Assembly (NCBI GenBank): GCA_037130365.1
Contig: JBAXTE010000006.1
Span: 74,807 to 138,806 of the forward strand
Direction: 5' to 3'
Source: JBAXTE01 sp037130365
GTDB taxonomy: Bacteria > Bacteroidota > Bacteroidia > Bacteroidales > WCHB1-69
DNA: 64,000 nucleotides
Under the pieces are notes generated by a model. It saw only the letters and a program-made list of their open reading frames with translations, ran no database searches and had not been told where the DNA came from. This document shows positions 9,101 through 15,202 of the stretch, in pieces. Made by a program: the position numbers and the translations under genes. The number at the start of each line of letters is the position of its first letter. Position 1 is the stretch's first letter.

Positions 9101-11199
9101 TAATTGAAGTTTTAGCTTCAAATGCTGGTGCGGTTACAGGTGGATTAACTTCCATTTGTTTGGGTAGTTCAACAGGAACTTTGACTCTTGGAAGTTATGT
9201 TGGAACAATTGTTAAGTGGCAAAAAAGATTAAATTCTGGAACTTGGGTTGATATCTCTAATATTACAACAATTTATGCTGAAACTCCATTATCAGCTGGA
9301 ACCTGGGAATATCGTGCAGTTGTAAACAGTGGAACGGACTTGTATTCAGCTCCAATGGTTATTATTGTAAATTCAACTTCTGTTGGCGGCAGTGTTACAG
9401 GTGGTACAACTATTTGTAATGGCAGCATTAGCGCATTACTTTCATTGACTGGTAATGTTGGAACAGTAGTAAAATGGCAAAGTTCAATATCTCCATTTAC
9501 TTCGTGGATTGATATTTCAAATACAGCGTTAACATACACTTCTGGAACATTATCACAAACTACTAAATTTAGAGCTGTTGTTCAGAGTGGCGTTTGTACT
9601 GCTGTCAATTCAGTAGAAACAACAGTTATTGTTGATCCAACAACAGTTGGAGGTGATGTAAATGGTGGAACAGCTGTATGTAATGGAATCACAAGTGGAT
9701 TACTTACATTATCTGGAAATATTGGTACCGTAGTAAAATGGCAAAGTTCAATTTCTCCATATACTTCATGGACGGATATTTCGAACACTGCACTTACATA
9801 TACATCTGGTGCATTAACACAAACTACTCAATTTAGAGCAGTAGTTCAGAGTGGAAGTTGTGGAATTGTAAATTCTAACTCAACAACAGTAACTGTAACT
9901 CCTGCATTAGTGGGAGGGAGTTTAGCTGCAGGTGTAACTCAGATTTATTTAGGACAACCAACAGGGTTAATCACATTAACTGGAAATTCAGGAACTATAT
10001 TAAAATGGCAAAAACGTCTTGGCACTGGTGGAGCATGGACTGATATTGTTAATACTTCAGCTACGTACAGCGAAATTCCAACTTCTGTTGGCCTTTGGGA
10101 ATATTGCGCAGTAATTCAAGATGGAAGTTGTGGACCAATTAATTCAGCAACTGTTATTATAGAAGTTCTTGCAGTAAATGTTGGAACAGTAACTGGCGGA
10201 ACAACTCCAATTTGTTTGGGTAATTCAACGGGAACTCTTACGTTAAGCGGATATACAGGAACAATCGTTAAATGGCAAAAACGTGTTGACTTAGGCGCTT
10301 GGATAGATATTTCAAATATATTATCCACATATTCCGAAATACCTACTACTGTTGGTTCATGGGAATATCGTGCTGTTGTTAGCTCAGGCACGGATCAATA
10401 TTCAAGTTCAGTAACTATAGTTGTAACCCCAGCAACAATCGGTGGTGTTGTATCTTCAAGTATTGCAGTTTGCACCGGAAGTACGAGTGGATTGCTCTCA
10501 TTAACAGGAAATATTGGAAATGTTGTTAAATGGCAAAGCTCAGTGAACCCATTCAGCACTTGGCTTGATATTTCAAATACTTCAACTTCATACACGTCAG
10601 GAGTTCTAATTCAAACAACCCAATTTAGAGCAGTTGTTCAAAATGGAAGTTGTGGTATCGAAAACTCAACTCCTGCAGTTATTCAAGTTGATCAAATGCC
10701 AACAGCAGCATTTACATATACATCCACAGATCTAAGCGTAGTATTTGTAAACCAATCTACAAATGCAACTTCATATTCGTGGGTATTTGGTTCAGGGAGC
10801 TCTACTTCATTAGAGACCAGTCCTACTTTTGTTTATCCTGCACCTGGACAGTATACTGTGATTTTAAATGCTTTTAACGGTCAATGTATGGCAACTTCTA
10901 CACAAATAATTACGGTTACTTCTGTAAAAGTTGAAGAGCAAACTTCTCAATCAATGTCTGTTTACCCAATTCCAACTACTGGTAAGATTACAATTCAATT
11001 TGGATCTAAAGTATTGGAAAACACATTGTTGAGTGTGTTTGACATCGCTGGTAAAGTTGTGTATTCGAAATCTGTGACTGATTTAAATTCAAATAATTCA
11101 TTAGAACTTGATTTTTCATCTTTAGTTTCTGGAGTTTATCATATCCGGATAAAAGATAATGCTACCGTGATGAATAAAGTAATAATAATTGAACGATAA
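3115..11199 (+). CDS. Giant T9SS-secreted trypsin-like protease with PKD, jelly-roll and 13 Ig-like repeats
   Basis: The 2694-residue protein starts with a signal peptide (about 1-26, ending LNA|Q) and a propeptide-like region. A serine protease domain of the lysyl-endopeptidase/trypsin type follows (about 250-495), with visible triad candidates His293 (TAYHC), Asp344 (GGTDMQLLEL) and Ser432 (GSSGSP). Next come PKD domain 1 (about 509-590), a jelly-roll-like domain (590-777), an adhesin-type 'anchor J' domain (780-952), two more PKD domains (952-1121), another jelly-roll-like domain (1123-1302), then 13 Ig-like repeats of about 88 residues (1386-2527). A last PKD domain (2528-2602) precedes a type A T9SS sorting domain (about 2612-2694, beginning SVYPIPTTGKI). 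It should be exported by Sec, cross the outer membrane by T9SS and be anchored or released. Substrate specificity is unknown; the repeats may be a stalk or adhesin. An alternative start is Met4. Confidence 0.93.
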   Translation: MKKMSTSKWTILFFLVFTLQISTLNAQISKSGMPASKIYQLQDVQATLNATPMNFNLQLWQADAAQRAVLHLPAKAGISVDVNKSIDNSGEWSQLANGDMVWRLKLEALGAKALGVVFDQFYLPEGSELFIYDENKTFIIGAFTSENNNPSNVFSTHIIPGTKVVIEYIEHPEGTNKGQLKHSAIINGKIVGASVQSKPTINPADYKSNALLNIGSLIYVINEPVMDQSKDLGDAASCQVNINCSPEGDTWQVQKRGVARILFKEGTGWYYCTGTLVNNTSQNTVPYFLTAYHCGGVASAADHTAWQFYFNYERATCANTGTPVNNMLTGCTKRAEGGISGGTDMQLLELTTTPPLTWNPYYNGWDRSGTASTSGAAIHHPSGDAKKISSYTSALTTGTWNDGTNVGLTNGHWKVSWAATTNGFGVSEGGSSGSPIFDYNHRVVGTLTGGSSSCTATSNQDLYGKFSIHWENAANGATNAYKLRPWLDPAGTNPTTLNGYDPNAVTTPPVADFVADRTTIVAGETINFTDLSTNAATSWSWTFAGGSPATSTQRNVPVMFVTPGTYTVTLIATNAYGSNTKTRTSYITVTSYVQATTNPITIGTGTTGAAYPLGVVRAYERSAAIYTAAEVTRSGYIDSIAYQTGSSRGYRPIKVYLKHTTATTLTASTWATMIDGAVLVYDDSLQTLAGGVWIKLACKLNNFYYNGTSNLLVLVEQNKNLNSNQSSLCRYTTATSKHQTWKSAATPIAIPTGTGTIDNNRPNIQITFKVFTVPVADFVANSYPSIMQQGFDSTWLPSGWSVINTHATERWQQGNPSTSNFSTIDPGNVSSAIVPWIAEAQDEWIISPVINTTAYATRPMKIKFYVGFGRSWLSPGATLKFKISTNNGTTWTDLWNAIGDATEPAGTSWAWRLIDINLATYAGQSVKFAWEYVGNDGDMMGLDGINLYVAEPPTQVNIFEGESLGFLDLSTGNPMTWNYSFAGGTPTTATAKNPTIQYNTAGIYNAALTVVNPLGTNTKTRTSYVVVTGRAPIANFEGFGNLKSNTGNPFIPVGGNVRFNDLSSRVPTSWSWSFPSALPLTSTTQNPTNIIYPTAGIYNVSLQATNLSGSNSVTDTGCVFVNGTHYVTNLLDIDAPTVYTLGTTPGKLPGHNGDTIKKYAEFFSNAYEGDITKVRIAIDSAKGVGKTVNIVVWDGSTGSPGTVIKTQTFSIPTFAQTSWDTITFTTPAHVTGNFFVGYEITYDAAHNYYTHMFCPYMAVDRGSNYPNSAWMYVGSTWATIDDAFGGFKTALYIQPEFTYYSNVPIVSAIATPGCASGSVTITSSITANQTFHLLDNAGTSLQNWTGNTNTHTFTGLANGTYKGKTVNGAVTSAISAAVTLTNDVATVAGTVTGGTTVCIGSTSGILTLAGYTGNIVRWESSVSPFTTWTPITNTSATYTSGVLSQTTQFRAVVQNGSCANANSVFTTVTISPLTVAGTVTGGTTICTGSTSGILTLAGYTGNIVRWESSVSPFTTWTPITNTSATYTSGVLSQTTQFRAVVQSGSCANANSVFTTVTISPLTVAGTVTGGTTICTGITSGILTLAGYTGNIVRWESSVSPFTTWTPITNTSATYTSGVLSQTTQFRAVVQSGSCANANSVFTTVTISPLTVAGTVTGGTTICTGITSGILTLAGYTGNIVRWESSVSPFTTWTPITNTSATYTSGVLSQTTQFRAVVQSGSCATDNSVFTTVTISPLTVAGTVTGGTTVCTGSTSGILTLAGYTGNIVRWESSVSPFTTWTPITNTSATYTSGVLSQTTQFRAVVQSGSCANANSVFTTVTISPLTVAGTVTGGTTICSGSTSGILTLAGYTGNIVRWESSISPYSTWTPITNTSAIYTSGALSQTTQFRAVVQSGSCATANSVSTIVTVDPTTIGGAVSAGVTQIYLGESTGTISLTGQTGAIVKWQKRLGAGTWIDIVNNSATYSEIPNAIGLWEYRAVVQSGSCLVANSASVIIEVLASNAGAVTGGLTSICLGSSTGTLTLGSYVGTIVKWQKRLNSGTWVDISNITTIYAETPLSAGTWEYRAVVNSGTDLYSAPMVIIVNSTSVGGSVTGGTTICNGSISALLSLTGNVGTVVKWQSSISPFTSWIDISNTALTYTSGTLSQTTKFRAVVQSGVCTAVNSVETTVIVDPTTVGGDVNGGTAVCNGITSGLLTLSGNIGTVVKWQSSISPYTSWTDISNTALTYTSGALTQTTQFRAVVQSGSCGIVNSNSTTVTVTPALVGGSLAAGVTQIYLGQPTGLITLTGNSGTILKWQKRLGTGGAWTDIVNTSATYSEIPTSVGLWEYCAVIQDGSCGPINSATVIIEVLAVNVGTVTGGTTPICLGNSTGTLTLSGYTGTIVKWQKRVDLGAWIDISNILSTYSEIPTTVGSWEYRAVVSSGTDQYSSSVTIVVTPATIGGVVSSSIAVCTGSTSGLLSLTGNIGNVVKWQSSVNPFSTWLDISNTSTSYTSGVLIQTTQFRAVVQNGSCGIENSTPAVIQVDQMPTAAFTYTSTDLSVVFVNQSTNATSYSWVFGSGSSTSLETSPTFVYPAPGQYTVILNAFNGQCMATSTQIITVTSVKVEEQTSQSMSVYPIPTTGKITIQFGSKVLENTLLSVFDIAGKVVYSKSVTDLNSNNSLELDFSSLVSGVYHIRIKDNATVMNKVIIIER
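7270..8853 (+). repeat. Six tandem 264-bp coding repeats, nearly identical
   Basis: Units start at 7270, 7534, 7798, 8062, 8326 and 8590, each exactly 264 bases (88 codons, one Ig-like domain). Comparing the two full periods 7741-8004 and 8005-8268 by eye shows a single base difference. The other units differ at a modest number of positions, mostly silent. This points to recent tandem duplication or gene conversion. Confidence 0.97.
8854..10695 (+). repeat. Seven diverged Ig-like coding repeats
   Basis: Seven further units of about 262 bases continue the array. They fall into three protein types: A ('VVKWQSSISPF'), B ('TQIYLG...WQKRLG') and C ('ICLG...WQKR'). Their order after the six identical A units is B C A A B C A, which suggests an older duplication of a four-domain block. 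Confidence 0.85.
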
Positions 11200-11215
11200 T
11201 GTTCTTCTTACCAAT

Positions 11216-11245
11216 AAAAAAGCGACTTGAAAGAGTCGCTTTTTT
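11216..11245 (+). terminator. Rho-independent terminator after the giant protease gene
   Basis: GCGACT (11222-11227) pairs with AGTCGC (11234-11239) around a 6-base loop. An A tract and a T6 tract flank it, 16 bases after the stop codon. Confidence 0.9.
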
Positions 11246-11334
11246 ATTGTATTAAATATTTAATACCGCTTCTAGATATAATATAGTCCATTTTTCAAAC
11301 TTTAAAAGAACCATTTATATCTACGAGCGGCATT

Positions 11335-11354
11335 AGCCCTACTTATTATGGGCT
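11335..11354. repeat. Short inverted repeat at the 3' side of the HNH gene
   Basis: AGCCC and GGGCT flank a 10-base loop (AGCCC-TACTTATTAT-GGGCT). A related GCCCATAA/TTTGGGC inverted repeat lies on the other side of the gene at 12131-12162. No T tract follows, so it is not a good terminator. Confidence 0.45.
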
Positions 11355-11390
11355 GCCTTTCTTGTTTTTCGTTTAAACACCATTCTATTT

Positions 11391-12116
11391 TTATGGTGCT
11401 ATTATGTCCATTACTGGTTTTGCTCCTCTTCTTGAATTGCAGTGTAGACAGGCAGTAACAAGATTGTCATATGAATTGTCCCCACCTTTACTGACTGGCT
11501 GAATATGGTCAAGTGTTGCACTAAATCTTGTCAGTTGTTTGTCACAATAGTGACATTTAAAACTATCTCTTTCAAATACTTTGAGTCTATTTTCCTTGAT
11601 ATTGTAATAGTCAGCTTCCTTTTTGGGATCAATAACTGGCAATTCTTCAATTATTATTTCTTTCATCCTTGATCTACAAATTTCGATTTCTTCTGGAAGA
11701 TAAATTTGATAAAGTGTTCCTTCTCTATTGGTGTCACCTACCTTTTTGATAGCACCTTTTTTCTCAAGTCCAATTAATGCATCTTGAACACCTCCATAAC
11801 TTATACCTTCACTTTTTCCTGATGATGATTGGATTACAGTCTTCGGTTTACCAAGTCCTCTTGTGCTAACTCTTAAATAGTTTTCTCCTGTTCTTAAAAT
11901 GCTATGTCGGAACATAAACCAGTAAATTCCACTTTCATATGGTAACAAGAGAGGCTGTAAAAAATCCACGATTGAAGTCATTATTTGAGGCAATTCAAAA
12001 AGTTCAAATGATTCTTTAAATGATTTTTCGGAATCGTCTGATTGTGAGTTCTCAATCGTATCGAGAAAGACTCTAATTTGTTTTATTTCATCTGCTGTCA
12101 TATGATGTGTTGTCAA
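11391..12116 (-). CDS. HNH endonuclease-domain protein with N-terminal helical/winged-helix-like region
   Basis: The 241-residue protein ends in a clear HNH nuclease domain (about 178-235): zinc cysteine pairs Cys188/Cys191 and Cys223/Cys226, the catalytic pair Asp203-His204 (ATLDHIQPVSKGG) and downstream asparagines (YDNL, HCN). The first 145 residues look like a replication-initiator-like or MarR-like winged helix, with 'ESGIYWFMFRHS' and then 'GVQDALIGLEKKGAIKKV', an arrangement in which a helix-turn-helix would position the protein on DNA. The target and role are unknown; family members include homing nucleases and phage or restriction enzymes. It is a lone gene with related inverted repeats on each side, suggesting possible mobility. 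Met6 is an alternative start. Confidence 0.8.
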   Translation of the reverse strand: MTTHHMTADEIKQIRVFLDTIENSQSDDSEKSFKESFELFELPQIMTSIVDFLQPLLLPYESGIYWFMFRHSILRTGENYLRVSTRGLGKPKTVIQSSSGKSEGISYGGVQDALIGLEKKGAIKKVGDTNREGTLYQIYLPEEIEICRSRMKEIIIEELPVIDPKKEADYYNIKENRLKVFERDSFKCHYCDKQLTRFSATLDHIQPVSKGGDNSYDNLVTACLHCNSRRGAKPVMDIIAP

Positions 12117-12130
12117 TTTTTTTTCAGGTT

Positions 12131-12162
12131 GCCCATAACGAGCATATAAAATATCTTTGGGC
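12131..12162. repeat. Short inverted repeat at the 5' side of the HNH gene
   Basis: GCCCATAA near 12131 and TTTGGGC ending at 12162 form an imperfect inverted repeat around an AT-rich centre. It contains the string TAACGAGC. It is comparable to the inverted repeat at 11335-11354. Confidence 0.4.
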
Positions 12163-12244
12163 TATTTTATATTAAGATTTGGTATAATCTAATGGCAAAA
12201 AAAATGTTTATTTAAACTTCTGCTGAATGATCAAAAATGAGTTT

Positions 12245-12664
12245 TTATCGGTTTAAAAGAAAACTAATTGCTGCATTGTATCCAAACATTCCTAGCCCAC
12301 TTATTATCCCAACACAATTTGCTGCAGTATAGCTATTATGACGATAGCTTTCGCGAGAAGCAATATTACTCAAGTGTACTTCGATAACAGGAGTAATGAT
12401 ACCCTTAATAGCATCAGCCAAAGCGATAGAAGTGTGAGAGTATCCACCAGGATTTAGAATTATTCCATCATATGAAAATCCAACCTCATGCAGTTTGTCA
12501 ATCAATACTCCCTCAATATTCGATTGGAAATATTCGATTTGATGATCTTTGAAAATTTCCTGCAAATGTGTGATATATTCAGGAAAAGTTGTTGAACCAT
12601 AAATTTCGGGCTCACGCTTTCCTGTAAGGTTTAAATTAGGACCATTAATAATAATAATTTTCAT
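12245..12664 (-). CDS. aroQ: 3-dehydroquinate dehydratase, type II
   Basis: The 139-residue length and motifs fit type II dehydroquinases: GPNLN (8-12), the flexible-loop residues Arg17 and Tyr22 (REPEIYG), NPGGYSH (71-77, catalytic His77), EVHLSN (95-100) and Arg108. The enzyme removes water from 3-dehydroquinate in the shikimate pathway as a cytoplasmic dodecamer. It lies 42 bases downstream of the ADP-forming acyl-CoA synthetase on the same strand. A near -7 box (TAACTTTA) occurs in that gap, so it may have its own promoter. No other shikimate genes are in the window. Confidence 0.96.
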   Translation of the reverse strand: MKIIIINGPNLNLTGKREPEIYGSTTFPEYITHLQEIFKDHQIEYFQSNIEGVLIDKLHEVGFSYDGIILNPGGYSHTSIALADAIKGIITPVIEVHLSNIASRESYRHNSYTAANCVGIISGLGMFGYNAAISFLLNR

Positions 12665-12706
12665 TATTTTGGAATAAAAAATGAATAAAATAAAGTTATG
12701 AATAAG

Positions 12707-14764
12707 CTATTTTTTGATGCAAATTCTAGCGTCTACTGCGATTACTTTCTCTGCTTTTCCGAGCAAAGGATTTAAATCCATTTCAACTATTTCTGGAGCT
12801 GCAACAAGTAATGCAGATAAGCGAGTTATAATTTCACCAAACTTATCTTCGTTAATACCTTCTTGACCTCTAACGCCTTGTATAATCTTGTAACTCTTTA
12901 AGTTACGAATCATATACATAGCTTCTTTTTTAAGTACAGGCACCAAAGCTGCTTGAATATCTTTCAGAACTTCGATAAAAATTCCACCCATACCACATAA
13001 AATCATATGGCCAAATTTATCTTCACGAGTTGCACCAACAAACAATTCAGTCCCCGACAACATTGGTTGCATTAGAATAGCAGTAGTTTCTGGAATCACA
13101 ATCATTCTATCAAATTCTCTAGCTACAGTTTCTTTATCTTTTACATTAAGAACTACACCACCAACATCAGATTTATGAATTGGTCCAACAACTTTCATAA
13201 CTAGGGGATAACCTAGCTTTTCGGAAGCAATTACCGCCATTTCTCGAGTAAAGACTGTTGCTTGTCCTGCACGAGGAATTCCAGCTGCATCTAGTAACGA
13301 AATAATATGTTCGGGACTTAAATAACCATCTTCTGCGCTATCAATTACGGCTCTAACTAATGCAACATCAATTTCTGGTTGACAAATATGTTCAGCAGCT
13401 GGTTTTGGTGTATTTATCACTTTACTTAAAGCATTTCCTAAAGCTACCTCATCAGGAAAATTAATTCTGCCTTTCGATAAGAATTCAGCTACTTCATCTT
13501 TTGCTGTGAGCGTAGATGGGAGCACAGGGAAAATAGGTTTTTTTGATGTTTTCATCTTCTCATCAAGCAATTCATATACATCCCAAAGTGGAACTAATCC
13601 TGGTGTTCCAAAAATTACAACCATTCCGTCGATTTCATCAAATTTTTGATCTACATAATCGATAATATTGCCTAGTTGTTCAGCTGTTCCAGTTGCCAAA
13701 AAGTCAATTGGATTATGAACCGATGAGCCAGCATATAATTTTGTCAATAGTTCATCCGCAATATCGCCATCCAAAGCAGGAATTTGTAAGCCACCATTAG
13801 ATAGAGCATCGGTAAGCATTACAGCTGGTCCACCAGCATGGGTAATAATTGCAATATTTTTTCCTTCGAGAGCAGGATGCATAAATACAGAAGCAACATT
13901 AATTAGCTCATCGCGTCCATTACACCTTACAATGCCTGCTTTACGAAATAATGCTTCAACCGCAATATCAGAACTTGCAAGCGCGCCAGTGTGAGAAGAA
14001 GCAGCACGACTTCCAGCTTCTGAGGATCCAGATTTTATAGCTACAATTCGGCACCCTTTTCGAATTAACGAAGAAGCATGTTTTAATAACTTTGCTGGAT
14101 TATTGATATTTTCTACATATAATAATTTTACTCGTGAACTAGTAATGGGGTCAAAAGTAGCATCAAAGTACTCTAAAATTTCTTCAACTCCAGTTTGTGC
14201 GCTGTTTCCAACGGTAATTACATTGCCAAAAGTAAGGCCTTTTGGAATGCCCGATTCCATTATAAAGCACGCTGTAGCGCCAGATCCAGAGATAAAATCA
14301 CAACCTTTTGAATCCAATTTTGGAATTGGATAGGTGAAAATACTATGATGATTTGGAGTAAGAACACCAGTGCAATTAGGTCCAATTAATACGCCATCAA
14401 CACCATTTATTATATCTACAATCTTCTGTTCTAGTATTTTGCCTTCTTCACTCTCTTCGCTGAAACCAGCGGATAAGATGATGAAAGCACGCGTATTTTT
14501 TTGCTTTGCTAAAACTTCAACAGTTTCAGGACAATATTTAGCGGCAATTGCTAAAATAGCTAAGTCGACTTCAGGAAGGTCTTTAACGTCATTGTAACAT
14601 TTGATGCCTTGAATCTCAGCCTCTTTTGGGTTTACAACCATTAATGATCCTTTAAAACCACCGTCGATTATGTTTTTTAATATTTTTCCGCCAGGTTTGC
14701 TTGTCTCATTAGACGCGCCAATTACTACTATACTGCGGGGATTAATAAGTTGTTGATTTATCAT
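12707..14764 (-). CDS. ADP-forming acetyl/acyl-CoA synthetase, fused alpha-beta subunits
   Basis: The 685-residue protein has an N-terminal CoA-binding domain (SIVVIGAS...PGGKIL), succinyl-CoA ligase-like domains with a catalytic histidine candidate His258 (SSHTGA), and a C-terminal ATP-grasp domain (about 470-685, 'GYPLVMKVVGPIHKSDVGGV'). This is the alpha-beta fusion order of ADP-forming acetate-CoA ligases. No GNAT domain follows, so it is not the protein acetyltransferase Pat/YfiQ type. The enzyme converts acyl-CoA, ADP and phosphate into the acid, CoA and ATP, conserving energy in fermentation of sugars or amino acids. Acyl specificity cannot be read. It is followed by aroQ at 42 bases. 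Confidence 0.92.
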   Translation of the reverse strand: MINQQLINPRSIVVIGASNETSKPGGKILKNIIDGGFKGSLMVVNPKEAEIQGIKCYNDVKDLPEVDLAILAIAAKYCPETVEVLAKQKNTRAFIILSAGFSEESEEGKILEQKIVDIINGVDGVLIGPNCTGVLTPNHHSIFTYPIPKLDSKGCDFISGSGATACFIMESGIPKGLTFGNVITVGNSAQTGVEEILEYFDATFDPITSSRVKLLYVENINNPAKLLKHASSLIRKGCRIVAIKSGSSEAGSRAASSHTGALASSDIAVEALFRKAGIVRCNGRDELINVASVFMHPALEGKNIAIITHAGGPAVMLTDALSNGGLQIPALDGDIADELLTKLYAGSSVHNPIDFLATGTAEQLGNIIDYVDQKFDEIDGMVVIFGTPGLVPLWDVYELLDEKMKTSKKPIFPVLPSTLTAKDEVAEFLSKGRINFPDEVALGNALSKVINTPKPAAEHICQPEIDVALVRAVIDSAEDGYLSPEHIISLLDAAGIPRAGQATVFTREMAVIASEKLGYPLVMKVVGPIHKSDVGGVVLNVKDKETVAREFDRMIVIPETTAILMQPMLSGTELFVGATREDKFGHMILCGMGGIFIEVLKDIQAALVPVLKKEAMYMIRNLKSYKIIQGVRGQEGINEDKFGEIITRLSALLVAAPEIVEMDLNPLLGKAEKVIAVDARICIKK

Positions 14765-14935
14765 GTTTTCTGTTTTTATCAGACCACGAAATTATAAAAA
14801 TGTTTGGGTAAAAAAAAATGTTAAGGAGATAATAATTGTTAATAATTGTAAATTTGGATTCATTAATTCAAATTGTCGTTAATCTGAAAATACAATTGTT
14901 CACTAATTATATTGATATAGGCGAGTAAATTCTGT

Positions 14936-15202
14936 CTATGATTCCAACTCTTCCATAATTTTCGTAGCCTCCAACTGGGAGCTTCCACAGATAAGTTTGT
15001 CAAATTTAAATCCCTCACAAACTTTGGGTCGTAATGGTGAATCTATTAATTTGCAAAGAAGATCATCGGTTAGTTGAATACAGCGAACTCCTGATGCTTT
15101 TCCCTTAGGCATTCCTGGTATTGGAGATGAAATTGAAGGTGCAATACAGCAAGCTCCACATAGAGGACGACATTGATGATTTTCAGGTTGGTTATTCTCC
15201 AT
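14936..15202 (-). CDS. YkgJ-type cysteine cluster protein (UPF0153-like)
   Basis: This 88-residue protein has eight cysteines (11, 15, 18, 19, 41, 50, 62 and 72) in the pattern of the YkgJ/zinc-or-iron cluster family, with 'CRPLCGACC' at the N-terminus, 'GVRCIQL' and 'RPKVCEGF'. These cysteines probably bind zinc or iron-sulfur; the function is not established. Its start overlaps the end of the upstream helicase gene by 11 bases, so the two are likely translationally coupled. I see no link between the two biochemical roles beyond that. Confidence 0.85.
   Translation of the reverse strand: MENNQPENHQCRPLCGACCIAPSISSPIPGMPKGKASGVRCIQLTDDLLCKLIDSPLRPKVCEGFKFDKLICGSSQLEATKIMEELES

Noticed and set aside
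11335..12162. Classical integron attC sites around the HNH gene
   Set aside because: The core GTTRRRY/RYYYAAC pairs are not well matched and no integrase is in the window.
12707..14764. Protein acetyltransferase of the Pat/YfiQ type
   Set aside because: The protein ends after the ATP-grasp domain and no GNAT domain follows.
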